Both the position numbers and the translations under genes were made by a program. From Paramecium sonneborni (Eukaryota; Ciliophora; Oligohymenophorea; Peniculida; Parameciidae), in the NCBI GenBank assembly GCA_905182985.1, contig CAJJDN010000092.1:108788-172787 (forward strand): 64,000 nucleotides of DNA, read 5' to 3'. Positions 40,701-52,200 of the stretch are shown piece after piece (positions within the stretch are counted from its first letter, which is position 1; each line of letters starts with the position of its first letter). The notes below the pieces were generated by a model. It was not told where the DNA came from and searched no databases. It worked only from the letters and a program-made list of their open reading frames with translations.

Positions 40701-41656
40701 TGTAAGATTTTCTACCATTTTTTCAAAGTTTTCCATTTTCTAAACTTTTTAAAAAAACTTAATGATTTTATTGCATTAAATTAATCTCGTTCTTCCAACC
40801 AAGTATTTAATGATACAAATTCAATAGTAATATTATTTTCATATCTAGTCAATCCCTTAGCTGAAAGTGTATAAAAATTATTCAATTAATGTTTTTGAAT
40901 ATATGGATAATTTACAATTCTCATATTGTAAGCATCATTAGAATGTTTTTTCCTTTTAATCAAATACATAAATTCTTGTTAACTTAATTTGTGTTCTTTA
41001 ATCATCTAAATGAATGCATCTACATCTTTCAATCCAAAATTATTATTCTCTTCATTTGATTCATCTGAATTATCTGAAACTTAAGAGATTGAAGTTTTAT
41101 TCAAAATTTCTTTCCTCATCTATTAAGTTCGAATAGTCTTTCTAGGTGCTGTCTTAATATCCCTTATGATAGATATACGAGTATTATCTAAAATATTGCT
41201 TGGTAACACTTATACAATCTTCTAAGTTTCTTTTGGTGGACTTGGAGGTTTCACTCTTCCAATCATACGATCCATTAATTCATGAACTTATCGAGATTTT
41301 AATAATCGCCTTTCATCTAAAAATATATCATTTGTTAATTCAAAAGTTTTATTGTTCTTAAGCAATGTATCATTATCTTAATTGAATTTAATCAATGTTC
41401 CATTTTTACTATTCTATGATTTCCCTCTAATCTAATTTAAACCTCCTCCCACTGATTTCTAAAAAGAAAAGCTTCGTTCTTCATGAATTGCAGGCAATTT
41501 ATCAGAAACCTTCTCAATCTTTGTCATTGTCTAATTCATCTATGCTCTTATTGCAATCTTTGCAGTAAGTGGTCTCTCATTTGTATTACTTTAAGGTTGT
41601 TTTCCTCTATCAAATAGACGACTTGCCAGTTTTATCTTAGCACTCTCTTGTAACAT
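28707..41656 (-). CDS. axonemal dynein heavy chain
   Basis: Motor ATPase of about 4200 residues, the force generator of cilia. From N to C: a long tail; AAA1 with [10 protein letters not shown] (near 36912-36942) and [27 protein letters not shown]2 with GGSGSGKTN (near 36071-36094); AAA3 with GQTGVGKSM (near 34768-34792); AAA4 with GVGGSGKQS (near 33721-33741); a stalk region; and the C-terminal domain with [16 protein letters not shown] and [17 protein letters not shown]. Length and motifs fit a single-headed inner-arm chain (DNAH1/3/7/12 type), but paralogue assignment needs a tree. All four P-loops are intact. Several 25-30 nt introns are visible, and one of 119 nt at 35033-35151. Confidence 0.95.
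35033..35151 (-). other. unusually long intron in the dynein gene
   Basis: GTAATT..TTTTAG segment of 119 nt between the exon ending KIKFQE and the one starting IATYVKDQ. Its first 23 nt form a complete GT..AG unit and the remaining 96 nt stay in frame without TGA but encode low-complexity Ile/Tyr/Leu, so this is more likely one long intron or an insertion than exon. Confidence 0.6.
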
Positions 41657-42422
41657 TGTAAATTAATTTAAAATATTTAATTTATACTTATTACTAATCA
41701 TCAACCTACCCTAATTTTCATTCTTACTTACCGAAAAACTAATCTCACTTTTAAATCATCCTATATCAACTACTCTACATATCATTATAACATCTTTCAT
41801 TAGAATTTACATCTCTTAACTAACATCTTCAAAATATCTTGTCTATCTTTTTTTGTGTTTTTATGCCATTAGTATTATTTAAAATTCAAGATAAAATTTA
41901 CTACTTTAAGAATTTAAACTTAAAATCTCAAATTAGAAAAATATTTGAAAATTTTTCCTTTTAAATTTAATTATTCATTTTAAATTAATATAATTCAAAA
42001 AATATATACTCAATTTTATAATCTGTTAATTTACAATCTCGTTAGCCTTTCTGAAATTTTTCAAAAAATTTACTTATCAAAATAATTAGTTATGGAATTT
42101 TAAATTGAGCTATTTTAAAAATATCTCTATTTATTATAAAAACCTACTTTGTATTGTTTTTAAACCTCTAATACTTATTTATATTTAGGAATTGAATAAA
42201 TTAGTATATTTAGAATTCTATAAAAACCCTACTATTTAAGTTATCTTTAATTAATATTAGAATTGATCAAATTTTAAATTCATGAATATTGATTATTTTC
42301 CTTAAAATTAATTTATTCTTGAATAACATCATTTTTCTGAATATTTGTTTTCTAGAATATATTTGAATTGTTTTTTGAGTGGATCTTTTTTATAATACAA
42401 AATATAAATTAACAAATTTATT
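41657..42422. other. intergenic, dynein upstream region
   Basis: About 760 bp of AT-rich sequence between the dynein start and the C2H2 gene stop. No frame, RNA gene or repeat was recognised. The dynein promoter must lie here. Confidence 0.55.
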
Positions 42423-42912
42423 TCATATTTAGGATAATGGTTCAACTAATACTTTTTATAAATCTAAAGGTTGAGTTAAAGGAGTGTGATCTTCAAAATG
42501 TTTGAATTTTAGATGCTACTTTAAGGCTGCCTTTGAAGAATAAGTATGGGAACAATTTGAGCATTTGAAAGGTTTTGTAAATGAATTTTTTCTTGAGATC
42601 CTTTTATTTTTTACCTAATAAAATTAAATTAAAACAAATAAATATAATAACGAGCAAATATTAAATTAAAACATGCAAGATATATAATTACCTCATCATT
42701 AGAAAGTTTTTTTCCTAGCTTTACAATGCTCTTTTGAGTATTTTCTACTTAATATCTCAGGAACTATTAGAGTAGATGACATTTTCTAACTTCAAGTTTG
42801 TAGTTGATTTTTATATTAAATTCTGGCTCTGTAACTAAATCGATTATTTATAACTACTTTCATGATCTCCAATTGTTCTTGGAGTAGAGTGATCAACTGA
42901 TTCTATAAACAT
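42423..42912 (-). CDS. single C2H2 zinc-finger protein
   Basis: A 129-residue protein after removing introns of 23 nt and 77 nt (42615-42691). Near the C terminus is one canonical finger, CSNCSHTYSSKAALKQH then LKFKH, with C-x2-C-x12-H-x4-H spacing. The N-terminal part (SVDHSTPRTIGDHE, then KINYKLEVRKCHLLQQF) is helical. A single C2H2 finger can bind RNA, DNA or protein, so nothing more specific is claimed. The 77-nt intron is long for this window, but both sides match in phase. Confidence 0.7.
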
Positions 42913-43056
42913 CGATTTTTAATAAATTTAAACAATAATTTATTAATACTTTTTTTTATTCAAGATCATTTAATTAATTAATTTGAATGTGTACAAGTTT
43001 GTATTTATTAATCTTTTCAATATTATAAAATATCACTCTGATTCACATTAAAAACA

Positions 43057-44954
43057 TCAGTAACAATCTGGTTAAAATGAATTGAACTCGTTACTATTCT
43101 TACTAAATTCATTCTAAGAACTACAAATCTTTTTTTTTTATTGTTCAGTCACATCAAATGAATCCAAGTCTAATGGTACTGATTTGAAATCTTCTTAAAG
43201 GGTGGGATTTTGAGGAATTTCATTCTTATTCATATCAGAAAATGATAATAAATTTTTGATTGGAAAACTCAACTTTAATCTCTCTTTTAAAATTGATTCA
43301 AATTCATAATTATTTTATTTATTGTTAATCTCAATTTCTATAGAATCAGGTTTAATTTGAGTAACATGCTAAATTAAATAGCTTCATACTTGTTTTGATA
43401 ATTATAAATTTTCATTAGTGTTAGAATAGATTTATTCGACTAAATTACCTTTAGGATTGATACCAAAGTAATAATTTTATTCAACATTTTTAATTTGAAA
43501 TAAAACATTCTATTTATATAAATTCCAATCTTCTGAGTCATCATACTCTTCTAATTCATAAGAGAGTTATGACAAGATTCCATAATATCCTCTATTTAAT
43601 GGTTTCTTAATTTATCCAATAATTTATTTTTATAATGTATTTGTTGATGATATAAATTAAAATAAATCTTTTTATATAAGTTCTTTAATCCAATTTAATG
43701 AGTTATTTTTGAAAATAAAAATTGTAATTTAATGGAATAGAATTTGGAGTTAATTATTGAATTCAAATTTCTTTATGTATTTTTAAAATTATTGATAGAT
43801 TTCTGAATGATTAATTAAATTTAAAAGTTCAGAATCTTCTGTTTGTAAAAATAAATGATATATTGTCAATATTTATAATTTGAATAATCCAAAATTTGTT
43901 TAGATTATATTTAAGGTTGAATTGAAAGCTTAAAAATATTATTGATAAATGTACCAAAACTTAAATATTCATTTGATAATGGTCTATGCATGTTTAAAGC
44001 AACATAATTATATTTAGAATAATTTTAGTTTTTCGATGACAGATGTTATTATAAAAGAGTTATTAAAACATTAAAAAATTTAACAAATCCTGAATCACAC
44101 TAATTATTAAAAGAATAATTACTGCTGCTGTATAAAGCTCTTATGGTTAATCAATCTATTAATTAAACTTCTAAGTCTTATTACAAATTTCAATAAGTAT
44201 TTCACAACAATTGTTAACAAGTTCTGAATTATGAATTTTATTAAGTAAAATTGTGTAAACTCTTTGAAGTAATTGATTTTTTTTGTTAGTATATTCATCA
44301 AAATTTAAATCTTGACTAGTATGTTCATAGGTGATTAAGTGTGTAATAATGGATGTCACATGATGCACATCTAAATGTTTAATAAGATGATCCACACAGA
44401 ATTAATTATTATCAAGCCAATTCCATAACTAGATTGAATTCACTAATTTATACGCTGTTACCCCTCTTTCTAATGATGGATTCAATAATTTTGGCCAGAT
44501 ATCCTACTTAAGTGATGTTAAGATAATCTGCTTGAAATGGTTGAAATAAAAGAGGGAGAAGTTATTCGCGTTATGCTTCTTAAACTTAATAATTTGGAAT
44601 ATTTGGTTCTGGTTCAAATAAATAATCAATTAAAATTGGAATATCATAACTCAAAATTTCACTAATGAGAAATTGATATCTAGATAGAGTGCATAAATTA
44701 CCTTTTTAACTTAAGATTGTTTGGATCTAATTAATGAATATATTGAATCATTTATATGTAATTGTTGACATCTTTAATAATGCTAATACAATAGATGAAC
44801 AACTATACAATATGGCAAATTTTTGAGATCCATTGAATTTAATTTCATCTAGTACTTCAGCATCCAGAATTTCTTCTAAAGTGATATCTGACTTAGAAAG
44901 TAGGTCATCTAGGATATTGCGAGCGAAAGTACTAAATCCATATTATTTAAACAC
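43057..44954 (-). CDS. SAPS-family phosphatase-associated protein
   Basis: Matches the start of the SAPS domain found in regulatory subunits of PP6/Sit4 phosphatases: YGFSTFARNILDDLLSKSD, then ITLEEILDAEVLDEIK, then YQFLISEILSYDIPILIDYL and helical repeats such as HLDVHHVTSIITHLI. Introns of 26 and 22 nt keep the frame. The tail is acidic and polar (VPLDLDSFDVTEQQKKK). Family members target the phosphatase catalytic subunit to substrates. The expected N-terminal Met-Phe-Trp is not visible; the frame begins around a GTG at 44954, so a small first exon is probably missing. The next gene diverges within about 65 bp. Confidence 0.75.
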
Positions 44955-45019
44955 TACTTAATAAACATGGAAATCATTAATATTATATAATTTTAATGTA
45001 AGAAAATTAGAAATCTGAC

Positions 45020-46587
45020 ATGGCTCCTTAGGATAAATAATGGGAATGGATACCATGTTCATATGATGTTAAACGTATATCAAAGGATACAGAAACAACT
45101 TGGAACTTAAGTCCTTCAGTTTAACTTAAAATACCATCTGAATAAGGTTAAATAGATCCTCTTATTGATCTTAAAATTGAACAGAGTAGAAATTTTATTT
45201 ACACAAATAAAAATGCATTAGGTTGGAATTGGCATAAGAGTTGGAATCTACCAGATATTGGAGTTGAATTAGATGTATGAAATAATATTTTTATAATTAT
45301 TTTAGATCACTGATCCCACCACTGATGAAAAACTTGCTCCCCCTGGAAAAATATATGTATTTCAGCTTTTTTTTATTTAGGCTAAAATTTAAATTGTAAA
45401 ACCAACAGTAAGTCCAATGAAGACTTTTCATCTATTAGAAGTAGGTGTTAAGGGAAATTAAAAAATGGATTTAGAAAATAATAAATGTATATTCTCAGGA
45501 CTCAAATTTAACACTACTTCTTATAATCATGATGTATCTCATTTATTTTATTTAGCATTAAAAATTTCATATCATAATTACACTTTATCTCTGTTAAAGT
45601 AAATTTGAATTCCCATAAATATTAATATCACGTATTTCTCCTCCAATTTTCGTTGATTCCAGAAAATCAGCCAGAGACATTGAACAATAAAATAAATAAA
45701 AGTTACAATCTTATTTTGATCCTTTTCCTACTAACACTCTTGAAAAACAATTTACAACTACTAAACCATAAAATACTGAAATTATTACTAATACTATTGA
45801 AGGATTAAATAATTATTTCTCTGCTCCCAATATAAGGCATAAAGTTAAACATCCAATATTTCTCTGTATCAAATTTAGTTCATGCATTAAATTGTATCTC
45901 AATACAAATGTATTTAAATTTTAAGACTCTAAATCTTTAGTTTTAACTATTTAATAAGTCTTATATAAAAGTACAAATAATAATGTCAATAATAAATTGG
46001 ATTAAAAATATATCATATTGTGTGTTGATAGTAGTAATACTATTAGTAAATTTCAATAACATCTTAAGAAATTATAGGAATTCTTAGAACCATTCAATAA
46101 TGATGACATTGAAGTAGTTATTGATCCTGTTGAATTACCTAAAAATTTTACTTAAATTACAGATTTAACTGATCTTAAATAAGCATATATAGATGTCTAT
46201 GATAAACTTTTATAATTGAAAAAGAATGAATCATAATAAGAGGATAATTAAGAATATGAAGAATAACCAAGAAAAAAAAAGAAATCTAAAGAGTAGGAAG
46301 TTGTTTAGAATAATTAAGAAAAAATTATTAGAAAAGTTATTTAAATTTAAGGTCCTAATATTTCTTAACAAAGATCTCATCATACTCATGTAATTCAAAG
46401 TGCTGAAATGCTTATAGAATAATAACATCAATATCTAGATAAAGATCATGTAAAGGAAGAGAATTTAGTTTAAGAAGAGAAACCTCATTAATTTGGTTTA
46501 CCAGATCTTATTTAATAAACTGCAATAAATCTTAATAAGATATTATTATTAAGAGCTTTATTACCTTAGTAATAACCACCATAATGA
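45020..46587 (+). CDS. putative DNA-binding protein (p53/NDT80-like fold suspected)
   Basis: A 496-residue model with introns 45275-45305, 45357-45380 and 45534-45555, length divisible by three. The segment GLKFNTTSYNHDHQKFHI, then FPQILISRISPPIFVDSRK, is reminiscent of immunoglobulin-like DNA-binding domains of the NDT80/PhoG and p53 type, where a Ser-Pro-Pro-Ile followed by Arg/Lys closes the DNA-contact region. The C-terminal half is Gln-rich with a basic cluster (EQPRKKKKSKEQE), a possible nuclear signal. The gene call is firm; the function is an inference from a short motif. Confidence 0.6.
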
Positions 46588-47181
46588 TTTTGAGATTGCT
46601 AAATTTTTATAAATTAATCAAAATCATTAATTCTTTCTTCCAGTTCATAAAAATATTAATAAACTTGTACTTATTTAATATTCAAAATTCTTTTATATAT
46701 GATCGATTATTTGTTTAAAAAAATCTAATATTTTCTATTGTATAAAAATAAAATAATTATGATTAAATCAAGAAGGTTTGATTTGCTATTGGTGTGGTTG
46801 AGTGCTAAGGATATGGACCCATCTATAAAGCAAAATGAAACATGTTTACACATATGAATACTTATTATCTATTTTTCAAAAATCAAATAAATGTTGGATT
46901 TTGGTTTAATCATTTTATTTATTCATCTTTAAAAGTAATATAGTTGAGATTTAATACATAAAAATTTAAATAACATGTTTATATGAATATTTTAGAAGTG
47001 TATTATAGGAATATAAATTGTTATATGATATGTAGAAAGAATAGATTGATTTATTGTCTATCAATATGTAATTAATAATTCTATAATGCTTTTTGTATAA
47101 GCAAATGAAGAAATGTATTGGTATTCTTGATTAGAATGATAAATATTAAATATTGATATTGTATTAATTAATTTATTTTGG
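46588..47181. other. intergenic with a small GC-richer island
   Basis: Mostly AT-rich; around 46766-46830 a less AT-rich stretch contains a 7-bp inverted repeat (AAATCAA / TTGATTT) and a segment TGGTTGAGTGCTAAGG resembling the D-arm/A-box of Leu or Ser tRNAs. No matching T-arm follows. No protein-coding frame. Confidence 0.4.
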
Positions 47182-47825
47182 ATGTCTTAAATCTTGAAGA
47201 AGGCAGCTAAATACAGAACTGTGTCAACGATACTTCAACATGGGGAAGCTCATTTACGTGATCCATATACATTACCACCTGAAATCATAACTCCACCTGC
47301 AGGTAATAATTTAATTTGGATTGATAAATAAAGCTAGAAAAGAAAGAAAGCCAGATGATATTACAGATTTCCCATAATAAAAATTTGTACTTTTACCTGA
47401 ATCCATTCCATACCCTGAAGGAAAATATCGTCCAGCATCAGTCCCTTATGTTGCTGGTTTCTATCCTTATAATTGTTATTTATAGAAAGGAAAGGTAATT
47501 CAAATTAGCTAATTAAGATTTATTAATGGTGTTCATGTGGTATTTCATAAGCAAATCCTTGGTGTGATGGAATGTGTAATGCCTCTGCAACTAGAAATAG
47601 ACCAATCAAATTTAATGTTGATACTTCTGGATATTATAAATTGTGTAATTGTAAATCGAGTGCAAATGCTCCATTTTGTAATGGTACTCATAGGTAATAT
47701 GTTGTTCAATTTCAAGATAAGTGATTCGTCAATATCATGCTGGTTATAGAGGATTCTATGAACTTTGGGGTTGGGCTGCCTTTATGGGAACAACAGGATT
47801 CATGATTTGGAATTTCCATAATTGA
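47182..47825 (+). CDS. tandem CDGSH iron-sulfur protein with C-terminal membrane helix
   Basis: A 188-residue protein with introns 47303-47333, 47495-47517 and 47694-47716. It carries two CDGSH-type motifs separated by about 30 residues: first WCSCGISQANPWCDGMC, then LCNCKSSANAPFCNGTH. The second has the three Cys and one His that hold a 2Fe-2S cluster. In the first, the position of the ligand His is Cys. The C terminus (ELWGWAAFMGTTGFMIWNF) looks like a membrane helix. Tandem CDGSH proteins of the CISD3 type are mitochondrial and soluble in animals, so the membrane anchor is a difference. Role in redox or Fe-S handling is inferred. Confidence 0.85.
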
Positions 47826-47868
47826 ATGCAAATATCAATAGAATAACAATATTATCAAAATTAAAATT

Positions 47869-49259
47869 TCACTAATTCTCTTCACTTGAATCACTCTTTC
47901 TCTAACCTTTTTCACTTAATTTTTTAACAAATTGTACAGATTGCATAACAACCTTAATTTAAAGATAATTAATACTTCAGTATCATCTGCAAATCCTTTA
48001 ACTTCTGATTTTTTTCCTTTTTCTATATTTCCCATTTCATAATAATCCATATCTTTATATGCAAACATTTCATCCATACTCATCCTCTTTCTCAATTATC
48101 TATATTAAAAGAATACACTTCCTATTGTTAAAACCATTATTGATGAAAAATACAAGTAGAATCTAAAATTTATTTATTTATCAAATCCATAAAATGTCCT
48201 CTTTACTAAATACATTTCATTTGGATATCCCCCAGCAAACCATCCTATTGGTTTAATAAATAAATAACTCTATTTTAAATATTTTATTATACTCCCGTTA
48301 AAGCTGTAGTTCCAATTCCAAAAATATTTAAAAATTTACAAGCTAAAAAACCAAAAATCAATCCTGAAATCAACATTATTAATGTCATAGTTAAATACAT
48401 TGGATGACTATTGAATAAGTGTAAAAATAATGGTTCCATTAAGAGAGTAACTACCACTCCAAATACAAGACCTATATTAAATACTCCCTAATTAAAATTA
48501 TTATCTATTTTTTACAAGCAAGTATCTCACATAAGTAGTGTTTGCATAAATAATACCAACTCCTATTCCTGAACACAATATTATTATTATTGCAAAACTA
48601 CTAGAATCTTAATCCAAAACTCCCTCTCCCAATACAATTGTATAAATTGCTGTTCCTATCATGAAAGCTAAAAAAACAGTTGTCAATCTCAAAAATTAGA
48701 ATCCAAAAATTATTAATACAATTCCTAAGAGTATAAAAATTACACCTAAAGGTATATATAAATATTGATAAAATTTCATTATTGGATTAGTTACTAGAAT
48801 TGGACAAACACTATTATGTTATATACAATAATCTTATTCACAAGTTGTTGAAATTTCAAATTGATCTGAATTACTACAAATTAATAATAGTTCTAGATTC
48901 TAATCGTCTTCTACACCTTAAATTTTTAATATCACTCCTGCAAAAGGGTTGTTTTCATTTATTAGTTTAAGATCATTTTTAGCATAATCATGCGATTTAG
49001 AATAAAAATCACATTCATCATCTTCAGTTATTATAACATTTTAAGTTGATTTTTCATTTCTTATCATGATTTATTTTTCATTTTAAGTCACACATTAGAA
49101 TGGAATTTAACCACAAATATTCATATTCAAGATTTTTTTATCACTTAATGTAATATTTGAACCTATTGTCTAAGTAAAATCAAATGATAAATCGTTATTG
49201 TAATAGATTTCACAACTGTAATAGTGCTGTATCAATAATATTAATATAAAAAATTTCAT
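47869..49259 (-). CDS. TMEM198-like (DUF4203) multi-pass membrane protein
   Basis: A 438-residue protein with introns of 28, 23 and 23 nt. An N-terminal signal peptide (MKFFILILLIQHYYSCEI) and Cys-containing ectodomain of about 170 residues precede seven hydrophobic helices, with segments FILLGIVLIIFGFQFLRLT, GIGVGIIYANTTYVRYLL, GIGTTALTG and a cluster near IKPIGWFAGGYPNE typical of the family. The C-terminal tail is charged and cytosolic. Animal TMEM198 takes part in Wnt receptor phosphorylation; nothing here shows that role. The start ATG overlaps the apparent stop TGA of the upstream large gene. Convergent with the CDGSH gene 43 bp away. Confidence 0.78.
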
Positions 49260-52200
49260 TTTATTAATATAATATTCATTAATTTATCAATTATTTTTGC
49301 TACTCTTTATAATGCTATTTTAGGTTCATTATCAACTAAATGTTTGAAATGCATTATATGTTCATTTAAGTAACTAAATGAAAATACATCATTTATTTGT
49401 TAACAAGTTTTCCAATTTGTACATATCACCTATACTTCATTGTATAATAAAGATATTATGTAAATTTATGGTTTCTTAAAGATTTTTATTTAAAATCTAA
49501 TTGGAGTTTATATTTTATTAGTTTATTTCTAGGTTTTTAATTAGTTTAAATTAGGTATTGTATGGTATTGGCTTAAATTCAAAAAGTTTTATGTCTTAAT
49601 TTTATGAATCATATAATAACATATACTTATAATATCTGAATGATTTAGTTTTGAATTCATATAATTAGTTTAATATTTATAAAAACCATCAGCTATATAT
49701 AAATTTAGCAGTTCTCTTAGATTTATTTGTTCTTTAACTTCAGTAAATTTATTGTATGAGAAATACTTTAATTCAATATTAAAATTTGATGTATTAGCAT
49801 AGTTTATGGCATCGAAAGGAAAGAAAATGCAAGTTCGTTTCATAAATTTAATCTACTCTTCATTGAATTTAGCTTCACTAATTATACTAGGAAATTTGTT
49901 ATTATGCAAATTTAATTGATTTATTTTTCCTTTTAAAAGTGCAATACCCTTTAATTAATCAGTTTTTTAAGAATACTTCATATAAAATTCAATGTGGGAT
50001 TCTCCTACTCTTTCTATTCTAATATAACGTTAGAATAGTAGTTCTTAAAGATTGATTTCCTTCTAATCAAATAATAGAGACAAAAAACAATTTTATTATT
50101 TGGGATGTTATTCTAATGAGAAATTATTATTTATAATGTTAATCCAAATTAATTTCTCCTTTATAATATATTATTCTTTATTTCCATTATCCAAATGGTA
50201 CTCAGTGAAATCAGTGACTAATTTAGTAAGAGAGAAAAAATCATATAAATAATAAGCAGTAACTTAAGATTATCCCATTTGATTTTGTGCTTGAATACTT
50301 GAACCTGCTGGTGAATGTAATTGAGATATTTTATATTGACTCAATCGTTGATTTGATTTTTAAAAATTCACACTCTATCTAGGGGTAAAATCTGTAAAGG
50401 AATCTAAATCTTTAAAACTTAATATTGCTTATTTTTTATATATTATGATGCTGTCCATTAAATCTTTACTATCATTCTCTTTGAAATCTTCTGATCTTAA
50501 CAAACCTACCATTTATCTAGTTGTTTTTGGAACATAAACTTTAACAATCCATATTTCTAGCAATAAATGTTTATATATTTAAATTATAACATAATCACTT
50601 AATTGATGTTAGTCATTTAATAATTAAGTAATTTTATTATTTGATATTTTTATCAATTATCCTGTTGATATTGAATGTATTAAGTAACATTTTTTTATAT
50701 GACTAACAATTAATCTACTATTTTTTATATAATGCTCTAAAAATCCTTTACAGAGATCTGACTTTTTGAAAGTTGTGTTTTCAGGGAAATTACCAATTCT
50801 TCTTATTTATTGAACATTAATTTTAATTGAGTGATCTTCATATGAATTTTGCATTATTTAACTTTCATTTTATTTTAAATCATCTGGATTTATTGAAAAA
50901 AATGGAACTTAACTTAATGTAAATGTTCCTAAATGACATTTTTAAAATATATTCATTGCAGTTTAAACTATATTTGCATCTGTCATAATTTATGGTATGT
51001 CTATTTTCAACATTTCAGTGATGTCATATTTATTAAATATCATTTTCATCATTCCAGTTTTTAACATTATATTTTAAAAATCTATCCTCATTAAAAAATA
51101 ATCATTTTCAATTAAAATATCTGGTTTTTAGCATCTAAAAAACACCTTAATTGTTATTTAGTATTTTCCATAGTTTTTAATCTTTTATACTATTATAAAC
51201 TGTTTCAAAGTAAAATATTTTAACAAAACCATATAATTGTTTAAGATATAATAATGTAATACATTATATGAAGGTATCTCTGCTAATTAGCTTTTAGATT
51301 TCTTATATTTTAAAAGTTCTAATCCATCATACAACTAAGAACTAATAAATGATTATTTTAAAACTCTCTAGCTTATTTTTTTATAAAGCATTTAAATAAT
51401 CCAACAATTAGGACCATTTTATATTAGTTATAGTATATTCTAAAATAAATTGTCTTCTTCATCAGTAGGAGTTATTTAAAATCTTTGAAATCTTTAGTTA
51501 TGATGATATATTAAAATAATTTATTTTTTTAAAATAGATATTTTTATTGCAAGATGTTTTAGTTTGATTCTATACTTTAGGATTTTATTAAGTTATAAGT
51601 TTTATCTGCAAAAAAATTAAGACTACAATTTTTCTAAATCATCATTGTGCACATCAGTAAAAGGATTTTCTTGGTAAATTACTATCGGACCAACTTTTTT
51701 AGTAATTATTTCCTATTTTGCTTCTGTATTAATATTTGGTTGGTATCGTTTTACTAAATCAATTAAAGTAGTTTGATGAAAATGTTATTACTCATTATTG
51801 GCCACGTCTTCTCCAAATATTTAAGCAAAATGTTTATCGAACATATGCTCTCTATTATGAATAGTTTAGGATTTAGATTTATAATCCAATTTTTTTTAGG
51901 TATCATCATATATGTATCGTTCTATTTCAGTAATTGCAAATGGTTTTACCTTTGTTTACAAATCTATGAGAAATCCTAATTTCATTCCACAAGCTTCCAT
52001 TTTTTAAGCATCATGCAAAGAAAATATATTCATTCTAACTTAAAGTTACTTTTATTCGTTTATCATCAATTTTTGATCTATAAATTCATAAAACATATTC
52101 AAACTTTTTCTTTAAGAAAAAAATATTTAATTTATTATCTATTTTAAATTATTGTGATATCTTTTTTCTAAGATTTTTTCAATAGCATCAAATTATAATC

